Positions 28,460 to 36,418 of a stretch of 64,000 nucleotides of DNA are shown piece after piece (position 1 is the stretch's first letter; each line of letters begins with the position of its first letter). Source of the stretch: AP-15 sp963814865 (lineage in GTDB: Bacteria; Pseudomonadota; Alphaproteobacteria; ATCC43930; CGMCC-115725); assembly GCA_963814865.1 (NCBI GenBank), contig CAWFEN010000015.1, forward strand, positions 230,434 to 294,433, in the 5' to 3' direction. A model generated the notes under the pieces. That model was not told the DNA's origin. It searched no databases and saw only the letters and a program-made list of their open reading frames with translations. The position numbers and the translations under genes are program-made.

Positions 28460-29494
28460 ATGCGATCCGAGCGCGAACAGCTCGACCTGTTTCGCGCGCT
28501 GCCCGGCGATCTGGCGCCGCGCGACGCGCAGGACCTGATGGCCTACCCGTTCTTCAGCCTCGCGAAGACGCACCGCGTCACGCCGATCGATTTCCGGATG
28601 AACGACATCACGATCCGGGTCGAGGCGGTGCCCGAGCACGGCATGGCGACGATCTGGGACGCCGACGTGCTGATCTGGGCCGCGAGCCAGATCGTCGAAG
28701 CCCGCGACGCCGGCGTGCGGACTTCGCGCCTGATGGCGGCGACCCCATACGAGATCCTGACCTTCATCGGCCGCGGCACGAGCGCGCGCGACTACCACCG
28801 CCTGAAGGCGGCGCTCGACCGCTTGCAGTCGACGACGGTCGCGACATCGCTGCGCCAGGCGAACGAGCGGCGGCTGCACCGCTTCTCCTGGATCAACGAA
28901 TGGACCGAGCGCGCCGACGCGCACGGCCATCCCGACGGCATCGATCTGATCGTGCCGGACTGGTTCTACCGCGCCGTCCTAGACGACGCGCTCGTGCTGA
29001 CGATCGACCGCGCGTATTTCGGCCTGACGGGCGGTCTCGAGCGCTGGCTCTATCGCATCGTCCGCAAGCACGCCGGGCATCAGCGCGGCGGCTGGCGCTT
29101 CGAATTCCGGCACCTGCACGCGAAATCGGCGAGCCTCTCGCCGTTCAAGCGCTTCGCGTTCGAACTGCGCGACATCGCCCGCCGGCAGGCGCTGCCGGGC
29201 TATCGCCTCGCCGTTCGCCGCGAGCCGAACGGGCGCGAGATCCTCTTATTCGGCGGTACGTTATCCACAGCGGCCTGTGGACAAGGTGTTCATGCGGTCG
29301 TGCCATCGGGAACCGCGGGGCACGTGCTATCGGGAACCGGACCCTCGTGCCATCAGGAACCGAAAAGGCCGTTTTCATCAACCAGATCAGCAGCTTCCGA
29401 GCCGCCTAACTTAGAATCTAACCAATTAGATTCTAACTCTTCTGATGTTGGTGACCGGCGCCGGCGGTGGATAACCGGTGAGCGCGGCCGATGA
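28460..29494 (+). CDS. Replication initiator protein (RPA family)
   Basis: Plasmid/ICE replication initiator of 344 residues (350 if GTG 28442 is used). The N-terminus QLDLFRALPGDLAPRDAQDL and MAYPFFSLAKTHRVTPIDF is the RPA family hallmark. ILTFIGRGTSARDYHRLKAA and LDRAYFGLTGGLERWLYRIV-type sequence make up the winged-helix core. The last 80 codons are unusual: they overlay DnaA boxes, three iteron-like repeats and an AT-rich inverted repeat, giving an odd protein tail (HAVVPSGTAGHVLSGTGPS). The stop overlaps the ParA remnant start (ATGA). It implies that the element can replicate after excision. Confidence 0.85.
   Translation: MRSEREQLDLFRALPGDLAPRDAQDLMAYPFFSLAKTHRVTPIDFRMNDITIRVEAVPEHGMATIWDADVLIWAASQIVEARDAGVRTSRLMAATPYEILTFIGRGTSARDYHRLKAALDRLQSTTVATSLRQANERRLHRFSWINEWTERADAHGHPDGIDLIVPDWFYRAVLDDALVLTIDRAYFGLTGGLERWLYRIVRKHAGHQRGGWRFEFRHLHAKSASLSPFKRFAFELRDIARRQALPGYRLAVRREPNGREILLFGGTLSTAACGQGVHAVVPSGTAGHVLSGTGPSCHQEPKRPFSSTRSAASEPPNLESNQLDSNSSDVGDRRRRWITGERGR
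29261..29284. other. Inverted pair of DnaA boxes
   Basis: TTATCCACA (29261-29269), a perfect DnaA consensus, and TGTGGACAA (29276-29284), a near-consensus box in the opposite orientation, separated by 6 bases. They lie inside the 3' end of rep and start the origin-like cluster. Confidence 0.65.
29299..29362 (+). repeat. Three iteron-like 17-bp repeats
   Basis: CGTGCCATCGGGAACCG at 29299-29315, CGTGCTATCGGGAACCG at 29323-29339 and CGTGCCATCAGGAACCG at 29346-29362. Each later copy has one mismatch. Start-to-start spacing is 24 and 23 bases, about two helical turns, as in Rep-binding iterons. The third spacing is not a codon multiple, so the repeats are conserved as DNA rather than as protein. 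Confidence 0.6.
29411..29436. repeat. AT-rich perfect inverted repeat (TTAGAATCTAA arms)
   Basis: TTAGAATCTAA (29411-29421), CCAA, TTAGATTCTAA (29426-29436). It is an 11-bp perfect stem and strikingly AT-rich in this GC-rich DNA. It could be an unwinding element or a Rep/operator site at the end of the origin-like cluster. Confidence 0.6.
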
Positions 29495-29733
29495 TCACGC
29501 CGCTCGTCAACCGGCCCGATGGCGTCGGCTGTGCGACCCTCGCTGTCAGTCTCGTCACCGGACCTCACCGGGAAGGAAAGCGAGCGACCCCGCCGCTCGA
29601 CGGGTCGCAGTACGTAAGCAACGGCGGCATCCCGAACTACGGAACCGCGGGCCTTTCCGGCTGTCGCTTCCCTGCCGATCCCGCGCATCCGATCCGCCAC
29701 CAATTCCGCACGAGCGGAGAGGCCGTCGGATGA
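29491..29733 (+). pseudogene. parA: ParA remnant with destroyed Walker A
   Basis: In this ICE type parA follows rep with an ATGA overlap, as here. The ORF opens MITPLVNRPDGVGCATLAVS, which aligns with the ParA start M-IALLNQKGGVGKTTLAL, but the invariant lysines are replaced (NRPDGVGCAT). After a rough match to the next strand (REGKRATPPLDGSQ) homology fades. The 80-codon ORF replaces a gene normally of about 210 codons. It therefore appears to be an internally deleted, inactive partition ATPase. The start of the DUF2840 gene overlaps its end. Confidence 0.55.
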
Positions 29734-30209
29734 TCGCGCCGCCGTCCGACAGCCTCACGCATGTCGAGCTGATCTGGATCGAGAAGCAGATCGAGCACTG
29801 GGTCCGCTTCGGTCACGATGTCGCCGAGCAGATCCTCGACCGCCGCCGGCGCATCCTCAGCTTCGCGCCGAACAGCGTCTTCGCCTACGTCCGCTGGGCC
29901 GCCAACGACTACGGCACCGTCGTCTCGCGCATCGACATCCTGCGCGCCGTCGCGCCGGGCGAGCCCTATTCGACCGTCGCCTATATTCGCCCCGGCGGCG
30001 AGATCCTGCTGCGCATTTCCGGCTGGCCGAAGGTCGAGCGGGTGCTGCAGGCAATCGATGCCGTCGAGGCGGCCGGAGTCGATCCGGCTGAGGCCTGTCC
30101 CGATCACTGGCGACATGTCCACAACCGGCTCGCCGCCGGCGAGATGCCGCGCCCATACACGCGTGAGCGCCACGCCGCATGGCTCAAGCGGCGGGCCCTC
30201 GAACGATGA
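29730..30209 (+). CDS. DUF2840 domain protein
   Basis: A 159-residue protein conserved between parA and traF in alphaproteobacterial ICEs; function unknown. Family stretches include THVELIWIEKQIEHWVRFG, FAPNSVFAYVRWAANDYGT, PYSTVAYIRPGGEILLRISG and RRHAAWLKRR-type C-terminus (ERHAAWLKRRALER). ATG 29730 is preceded by GGAGAGG. The stop overlaps the traF ATG (ATGA), so translation is probably coupled. Intact. Confidence 0.85.
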   Translation: MIAPPSDSLTHVELIWIEKQIEHWVRFGHDVAEQILDRRRRILSFAPNSVFAYVRWAANDYGTVVSRIDILRAVAPGEPYSTVAYIRPGGEILLRISGWPKVERVLQAIDAVEAAGVDPAEACPDHWRHVHNRLAAGEMPRPYTRERHAAWLKRRALER

Positions 30210-30721
30210 CACCGCGGCAGATCGTGCTCGCGCTCATCGCCGTTTCGGTCGCTGCCGTGGCGCTCACCGCGTCGGTCAAATTCCCGACGAAACTGATCTG
30301 GAATGCGAGCGCCAGCGTGCCGATCGGCCTTTACGCCGTGCACCCAGCGGGCACCCTTCACGTGGGTGAACTGGTCGTCGTCACGCCGCCCGAGCCGCTC
30401 GCGAGCTTTCTCGCCGATCGCCGCTACCTGCCGCTAGGCGTGCCGCTGCTGAAGCACATCCTCGCGCTTCCGGGGCAAACCGTCTGCCGGATCGGCGACA
30501 GCATCAGCATCGACGGTGTGTCCGTCGGACGCGCGCTCCCACGCGACCGGGCGCCGCCGCTCGTTGCCCGCCTGGCAAGGCTGCCGAGCGATCCGTGAAG
30601 GCGAGGTCTTCCTGATGAACCGCCGGCCCGCCACTCCCTCGATGGCCGTTATTTCGGCCCGCTCCCTGCCGCCGCCATTACCGGCCGGGCAGATCCCCTC
30701 TGGATCAGCAACAGGAACTGA
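30206..30721 (+). pseudogene. traF: TraF-like S26 signal peptidase (module B), two frameshifts
   Basis: Full-length copy of the gene truncated at the window start. ATG 30206 opens MTPRQIVLALIAVSVAAVAL (membrane anchor), then ASASVPIGLYAV with the catalytic Ser region and LPLGVPLLKHILALPGQ with the region of the catalytic Lys. One extra G near 30549 (CGGGCGCC against CGGCGCC in module A) causes a stop at 30598. Further on, the same missing base as in module A (GCCACTCCC) separates MNRRPA from SLDGRYFGPLPAAAITGR. It cannot be translated as one chain. Confidence 0.8.
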
Positions 30722-30723
30722 CG

Positions 30724-31566
30724 ATGCAGCCGATCTGCGAGCAGCGCGCGGCGGGACCGGTATCCCTGCGCCCAAACTCCTTCTCCTTCCCGGTCATCTC
30801 TTGTTTGCTGGCGTGTCGCGCGGGAACTACTCGCTGGCATCGCCTCGCTCGCCGCCTCTGCCTCGGGATCGCGCTGCTTGTCGGCGCTCGGCGCACATGC
30901 TGCCGACGCTGCCACCGCCTCGGCGAGTGCGCGCGGCGGATTCGAAAGCGGCGATCCGTTCGCCGCGTGGATCGCCGAGGCAGCGCACCGGTTCGACATC
31001 CCGGCGTCCTGGGTTCGCGATGTGATGCGCGTCGAAAGCCGCGGTGACGTGCGCGCCGTGTCGCCCAAAGGCGCCATGCGGGCTGATGCAGCTGATGCCC
31101 GAGACCTGGGCCGACCTGCGCCTTCGCTACGGTCTGGGCAGCGACCCGTTCGATCCCCGCGACAACATCTTGGCCGGCGCCGCCTATCTCCGGGAGCTGC
31201 ACGATCGGTTCGGAGATTCGGGCTTTCTCGCCGCCTACAACGCCGGCCCGGCGCGCTATGAGGCGTTCCTCGCGACCGGCCGACCGCTGCCCGACGAGAC
31301 ACGCGCTTACCTCGGCGCGCTTGCTCCGCTGACAGCCGGCGGCAGTGCCGAGACCCGTCTGGCCGTCGCGGCGACAGGTGCCATTATGGGTCCAAGCGCC
31401 GCTCTTCGTGCTGTTCGCGGCTCATTCTTCAGCCGCACATGGACTGTCGTTCGCTGTGCAGCACGAGCGCTCTTCGGCTGTCGCTCGAGTGGCAGATTTG
31501 ACCGGCTTCGTGCCGCAGTCGAACGGCCTGTTTGTCGCCGTCTCGCATCAAAATTCGACGCCATGA
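30724..31566 (+). pseudogene. Lytic transglycosylase (module B), frameshifted
   Basis: Near-identical copy of the transglycosylase at 360-1199, but with shifts near 30880, 31079 and 31385. The one at 31079 is an extra C (GCCATGCGGGCTG against GCCATGGGGCTG) inside the catalytic domain. The pieces are MQPICEQRAAGPVSL, then SALGAHAADAATASASARGG to SPKGAM, then LMQLMPETWADLRLRYGLG, then a C-terminus at 31566. Module A may supply the active enzyme. Confidence 0.78.
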
Positions 31567-31815
31567 GCACGAATGCGCCCGATCGCGGGTTGGCGGGCTC
31601 TGTCGTGCTGTCGGCGCTGACCGGGACGGGTGGGCTGGAACGCGACCCCGGACGGCAAGATAAAAGCGCCGACCTCGGTCGGGCGCATGTGGTTGGTCGG
31701 GTTAGATTTTTTCGGGATTGGACCGACAGGGCCTGCTGGCGCTTGCGCCACAAAGTCCAAGGAATTCAACGGTCCGAGCGCCATCGCGCCGCCTCTCGGA
31801 GGGCTCTTGCTGCCG
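31567..31815. other. Gap between transglycosylase and relaxase (module B)
   Basis: Corresponds to the small ORF of module A. The first 60 bases are closely similar, then both reading frame and sequence diverge. In this ICE class the region in front of the relaxase is a reasonable place to look for oriT. Confidence 0.35.
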
Positions 31816-33571
31816 ATGACGCACACGCGACGACGACCTCGATGTTCGCCCCGGCCGCATCCGTCACGGCAACCAGGGCGCCAAGCGTCCCAAGAGCTTC
31901 ATCGGCGAAGTGATGCGCGCCGCAAAGAAGGCCGGTCACACCGGCAAGACCTTCGGGCGGAGCGGCGGGACCAAAGGCCGTTCGACGTTCGGGCGAGGCC
32001 GGCGCGCAGCCCTGTCTCTGTCATCCCGCTCGCCTGGTCGGCGCGTCGTCATCATGACCCGGATCGTTCGGCACCAGGGCAAGCGGTTCCGCTCCGCGCC
32101 GCTCGCAAAGCACGTCGCCTATCTCAAGCGCGAGGGCGTCACCCGCGACGGCACGGACGCACGTATGTTCGACGCAAACTCGGAGGACGCCGACGCGAAG
32201 GCCTTCGCCGAGCGGTGCGAAGACGATCGGCATCATTTTCGGTTCACCGTGTCGCCAGAGGACGCGGCGGAGATGTCCGACCTCCATACATTTACGCGGG
32301 AGTTGATGGCCGACGCCGAACGGGATCTCGGCACCAAGCTCGACTGGGTGGCGGTGGATCATTGGAACACCGACAATCCGCACATCCACGTCCTGGTGCG
32401 CGGACGCGCCGATGACGGCGAGGACCTGGTCATTAGCCGCGACTACATCAGCCAGGGCTTTCGCGGCCGGGCGGCCGAGCGGGTCACTCTGGAGCTGGGG
32501 CCTCGCAGCGAACAAGAGATCCGGAACGCGTTGGAGAAGGAGGTCGAGGCCGAACGCTGGACCAGCCTTGATCGATCGCTTCGCGACATCTCCGACGAGG
32601 GCGGCGGTGTTGCCGACCTGCGTCCCGGCAGCGTCGGCGAAGACCCGGAGCTACGTCGGCTGATGCTAGGCCGTGCCGCTAAGCTCGAACGGCTCGGACT
32701 TGCCGAACATGTCGGCTCCGCTCGCTGGACATTGAAGCCGGGTCTTGAGCCTGCGCTGCGCGATCTCGGCATCCGCGGCGACATCATCAAGACCATGCAC
32801 CGGGCGATGACGGGAGCGGGCCATGAGCCTGACGTGACCCGCTTCGCCCTGCACGGCGACGCGGCCGACGAGCCGGTGCTCGGCCGGCTGGTCGCGCGCG
32901 GCCTCCATGACGAACTCAAAGGCACGGCCTACGCCATCATCGAAGGCGTGGACGGACGCACGCACCATCTCACCTTCTCCGACATCGAGGTGACCGGCGA
33001 CGCGAGAGCAGGCGCGATCGTCGAGACGCGCGCCTACGACGACGCCGGCGGCCGCAGGCGACTGTCGATCGCCACTCGATCGGATCTGTCTGTCGAGGCG
33101 CAGGTCACGGCGCCGGGCGCAACCTGGATCGACCGGCAGCTTCTCGCACGGGAGCCTGTGACTGGCGGCGGGGGGTTCGGCGCCGAGGTTCGCGAGGCGA
33201 TGGACCGTCGTGTCGATCACCTCGTCGAGGAAGGCCTGGCGCGCCGGCAAGGCCAGCGGGTCATTTTTGCACGTGATCTCCTCAACACCATGCGGCAGCG
33301 CGAACTGGACGACGCGGTCGCCAGACTGTCAGCCGAAACGGGCCTCGCGCACCGCCCGTCGGCCGAGGGCGAGCACGTCGCCGGCATCTATCGTCAGCGC
33401 ATCACCCTCGCGTCGGGGAGATTCGCCATGATCGACGATGGCCTCGGCTTCCAGTTGGTGCCCTGGCGACCCGCTTTGGAGCAGCAACTCGGGAGACAAG
33501 TCGCAGGCGTAATGTCTCATGCCGGCGGGGTTGATTGGAGTTTTGGGCGGAAGCGTGCGCTAGGCATCTGA
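31816..33571 (+). CDS. rlxS: RlxS/VirD2-like relaxase with DUF3363 (module B)
   Basis: Paralogue of the relaxase at 1447. The conserved N-terminus (RDDDLDVRPGRIRHGNQGAK) begins at ATG 31816, but one extra base near 31826 throws it out of frame. The continuous frame with a start runs from GTG 31910 or ATG 31913 (MRAAKKAGHTGKTFGRSGG). The catalytic region is complete: AYLKREGVTRDGTDARMF, WVAVDHWNTDNPHIHVLVRG with the three His, and the DUF3363 part to GRKRALGI. Loss of the first 32 residues might be tolerated. TraG of this module is 26.5 kb away, separated by cargo 2. Confidence 0.86.
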
Positions 33572-33664
33572 TTGATGTCGAATGGCAGCAACTGGGTGGC
33601 GAACCGTCGTTCAATCCGGTACCCCAGGTGGCCGAGACGCGCCGCTTCCGGCCGTTCGCTGCGC

Positions 33665-33973
33665 TCAATAGTAGCGCGGGATGGGACCATTGTGCGGTGT
33701 CGTCCGACCGCTGAGATCGAGCATTACCTCGTCGATGTAACACCATCCCCAGCCTTCGGGTGGGTCATAGCCTTCGATGATCGGGTGCCGCGTTTGGTGG
33801 AAATGTTTCGTGACATGGCGGTTCGGCAACTCGTCGCAGCAGCCGACATGGCCGCAGGTCCGGCACAGGCGCAAATGGAGCCACGGCGACCTGATTTTCA
33901 GGCACTCCTCGCAGCCGAGCGCGCTGGGCGTCACATTACGGATGGCGTCTGCATGACGACATTCGTCGGACAT
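33665..33973 (-). CDS. UBP-type zinc finger protein
   Basis: A 102-residue protein made almost only of a ZnF-UBP domain: Cys and His pairs in ECRHADAI, GCEECLKI, HLRLCRTCGHVGCCDE, then NRHVTKHFHQTRHPIIEG and GWGWCYID. In eukaryotes the fold binds the ubiquitin C-terminus. Bacterial stand-alone versions have unknown ligands and are often found next to the CNB/thioredoxin-reductase-like gene, as here. Its ATG overlaps the stop of that gene by one base, so the two are translationally coupled. Confidence 0.85.
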   Translation of the reverse strand: MSDECRHADAIRNVTPSALGCEECLKIRSPWLHLRLCRTCGHVGCCDELPNRHVTKHFHQTRHPIIEGYDPPEGWGWCYIDEVMLDLSGRTTPHNGPIPRYY

Positions 33974-35658
33974 CAGAATCTCCCGGTGGTGATGGAGAGC
34001 GCAGGCTTGTCGCCCATTTCGGCCAGATAGGCGTGGAGCGCGGCGACCACCTGCGCACCTTCGCCAACCGCCGCGGCAACGCGCTTGACCGAGCCCGAGC
34101 GCACATCGCCGATCGCGAAGACGCCCGGCAGGCAGGTTTCGAGCGGCCTATCGATGTTGCCGCCAGTGTGCACAAAGCCTTTGCCGTCGAGGGTCACGCC
34201 GGACCCCGACAGCCACGCGGTATGCGGCTCTGCTCCAATGAACAAGAAAAGGTGGCGGATCGCGCGTTTCACCTGGTCAGCTGATCGATGAGCGCGGCAA
34301 CGTATTCCTTGCAAGATGCCGTCCTGCCCTTCGAGCGCGGTCACCTCGGTTTGGGTCAAAACCTCAATATTCGGCGTGGCGGCGATGCGGTCGACGAGAT
34401 AGCGCGACATGCTCGTATCGAGGCCGGGTCCGCGAACGATCAGCCAAACCCTGGCGGCCCGGCTCGACAGATAAACTGCCGCCTGGCCGGCGGAATTGCC
34501 CGCGCCGACCAGCCCCACTTCCTGGCCGGCGCATAGCCGCCCTTCCAGTGGGGACGCCCAGTAATGCACCGACGAGCCCTCGAATTCCGCGAGATTAGGA
34601 ACTTCTAGACGGCGGTACTGTGCCCCGGTTGCGATGACGACGGCACGCGCTCGGATCCGTTCCGTGTTGGCAAGCGTGAGCAGAAAGCGGCCGCCATTCG
34701 CAGCTTGCTGCGCTTGCACTCCCTGCACTTCGTCAGGGATCGCCATATCGACGCCAAATTTCTGGGCCTGGTTATAGGCCCGCCCCATCAAGGCCATGCC
34801 GGTGATGCCGGTGGGAAAGCCGAGATAATTCTCGATCCGCGCCGACGCGCCCGCTTGACCACCGAAAGCGCGGCAATCCAGCACCAGCACCGACAGGCCC
34901 TCAGAGGCTGCATAGACCGAGGCGGCGAGGCCCGCAGGCCCGGCGCCGACGATGATCACGTCATAAATCTTGTCCGGATCGACGGGGTTGACGAGACCGA
35001 GACAACGGGCGAGCTGGTCGTCGCTCGGATTACGCAACAATTCGCCGTTGGGGCAGAGCACAATCGGCAATTCATCCGGCTCGATGCGGAAACGCTCGAT
35101 CAGCGCCTGGGCGCACCGATCGGTCGCGGGGTCCAACCGCTGATGCGGATGACCGTTTCGCGCGAGAAATCCTTCGAGCCGCAGGACACCGCCGCTTTCA
35201 GCGCCGCCGACGATGATCGGCCCACCACCCCCGGTTTCGAGCAACACGACGCGCCGCAGGATCAAGGCGCGCATGATCCGTTCGCCGAGCTCCGCCTCTT
35301 CCACCATGAGGTCGCGCAGTCGCCGCGGCGGGATGACCAGCGCCTCGATCGGCTCGACGCAGACCGCGTCGACCAGGGACGGGCGGCCGGAGAGTTGCGC
35401 CAGCTCGCCCATGAAGGAGCCCGGACCATGGGCCACGATCGGCTCGGTTCGATCCAACCGATGCTGGCTGGATTCGGCGCGACCGGACAGAATGATAAAG
35501 GCGCCCGGCGCGACTTCGCCGGTGGTGAAGATGCGCGCGGCCACCGCGTAGAATTTGCGCTCGCCAAATCGCGCCAGCCGGTCGATCTCTGCTGGCTTCA
35601 GCACCGGAAACATCTGATCGCGGCGCGCCTCAATCGTCGGATGCACGGCCTGCGGCAT
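33973..35658 (-). CDS. Cyclic-nucleotide-binding domain fused to thioredoxin reductase-like flavoprotein
   Basis: An intact 561-residue protein. Residues about 10-130 form a CRP-type cyclic-nucleotide-binding domain (GAFIILSGRAESSQ, GPGSFMGELAQLSGRPSLVD). Residues about 235-545 form a thioredoxin-reductase-like FAD/NADPH domain (YDVIIVGAGPAGLAASVYAA, GFPTGITGMALMGRAYNQA, GLVGAGNSAGQAAVYLSS, PGVFAIGDVRSGSVKRVAAA). The redox CxxC of true thioredoxin reductases is replaced by WASP (HYWASPLEGRLC), so it cannot reduce thioredoxin by the normal route. It may be a ligand-gated NADPH oxidoreductase. A 22-bp palindrome lies about 130 bases upstream. Confidence 0.88.
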   Translation of the reverse strand: MPQAVHPTIEARRDQMFPVLKPAEIDRLARFGERKFYAVAARIFTTGEVAPGAFIILSGRAESSQHRLDRTEPIVAHGPGSFMGELAQLSGRPSLVDAVCVEPIEALVIPPRRLRDLMVEEAELGERIMRALILRRVVLLETGGGGPIIVGGAESGGVLRLEGFLARNGHPHQRLDPATDRCAQALIERFRIEPDELPIVLCPNGELLRNPSDDQLARCLGLVNPVDPDKIYDVIIVGAGPAGLAASVYAASEGLSVLVLDCRAFGGQAGASARIENYLGFPTGITGMALMGRAYNQAQKFGVDMAIPDEVQGVQAQQAANGGRFLLTLANTERIRARAVVIATGAQYRRLEVPNLAEFEGSSVHYWASPLEGRLCAGQEVGLVGAGNSAGQAAVYLSSRAARVWLIVRGPGLDTSMSRYLVDRIAATPNIEVLTQTEVTALEGQDGILQGIRCRAHRSADQVKRAIRHLFLFIGAEPHTAWLSGSGVTLDGKGFVHTGGNIDRPLETCLPGVFAIGDVRSGSVKRVAAAVGEGAQVVAALHAYLAEMGDKPALSITTGRF

Positions 35659-35789
35659 GCTCCCTCACCAGCCTTGCTGCTGAACCGGTGGTCAACCCGG
35701 CTGCATCCCACATATGGGCGCTTCGCCAGTCGCTTGCCCGCGCGCACAGGTAAAATCGACAAGAATGGATCGCAGGAAGGAGCCACATT

Positions 35790-35811
35790 CAAGTGTCGAT
35801 ATCGACACTTG
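35790..35811. promoter_or_regulatory. Perfect 22-bp palindrome upstream of the CNB-flavoprotein gene
   Basis: Half-site CAAGTGTCGAT followed directly by its complement ATCGACACTTG, with no spacer or mismatch. It is in the 304-bp gap between the OsmC-like gene and the flavoprotein gene, both on the minus strand, about 130 bases before the flavoprotein ATG. A dimeric regulator (ArsR- or TetR-like in size) is the likely reader; none is identified in the window. Confidence 0.65.
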
Positions 35812-35962
35812 CCGAGTTGCGTGGCGCGAACAAACCGGTGGGGCGTCTCTTGAGAATTCCACCTCACCCGGCGGTTCAACGGTGTGATCTCGAATGACGC
35901 ATTTGGGGTCGAGATCGGTTAATGCGACTATCACTCAAGCACGTACGCGCGAATTGGCTTCC

Positions 35963-36418
35963 TCAGCCTGCGCCGACCAGTGAACTCCAAGCAGCAATGT
36001 GCCGTTTTACAATTGTCACCAGATACGCTTGCTGCCAGTCGTAAAGATCGCCAACGAAGTCGACGGCGCAAGATATCTTGCAAGCGTCGCAGTGTTCGTT
36101 GCCCCCGCGTCTATCGCGCTCGTCGCCGATGTCGTCAAATTGCAGGAGAATTTGTTCCAGCCTCCACCCGTTCCTGTCCGCGCTCGCGCGCAGCGCCATC
36201 GAAATTTGAGAGCCCAGAGCCATTAGCATGAATGACCGAGGGTCGGGGCCAGTGTCGCCGCCACCTTCCAGTGCCGAGCGATCGGCCAACAAAGCATGCC
36301 GACCGGCAAACAAAAGCTGTTGATGCTGATTGTTCCCTGTCTCCGCCACGATGACCCGACCGGGAGCGAGCATTCTACGCTGCGTCCGTTGGCAGTCGAA
36401 GTTCACCTGCACATTCAT
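35963..36418 (-). CDS. OsmC-like protein lacking the catalytic cysteine (possibly degenerate)
   Basis: 151 residues. The middle matches OsmC/Ohr-type peroxide reductases: QQLLFAGRHALLADRSALEG, then DTGPDPRSFMLMALGSQISM and ALRASADRNGWRLEQI. In active members the ALGAC sequence carries the peroxidatic Cys; here it is ALGSQ. The last 50 residues do not look like OsmC and the second Cys motif is missing, so the 3' end is probably frameshifted or replaced. Its ATG overlaps the paoC stop (ATGA), making it the last gene of that operon. Confidence 0.55.
   Translation of the reverse strand: MNVQVNFDCQRTQRRMLAPGRVIVAETGNNQHQQLLFAGRHALLADRSALEGGGDTGPDPRSFMLMALGSQISMALRASADRNGWRLEQILLQFDDIGDERDRRGGNEHCDACKISCAVDFVGDLYDWQQAYLVTIVKRHIAAWSSLVGAG

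Noticed and set aside
29299..29362. CRISPR-like short repeats
   Set aside because: Only three copies with 6-7 base spacers; iteron-like spacing next to DnaA boxes fits an origin better.
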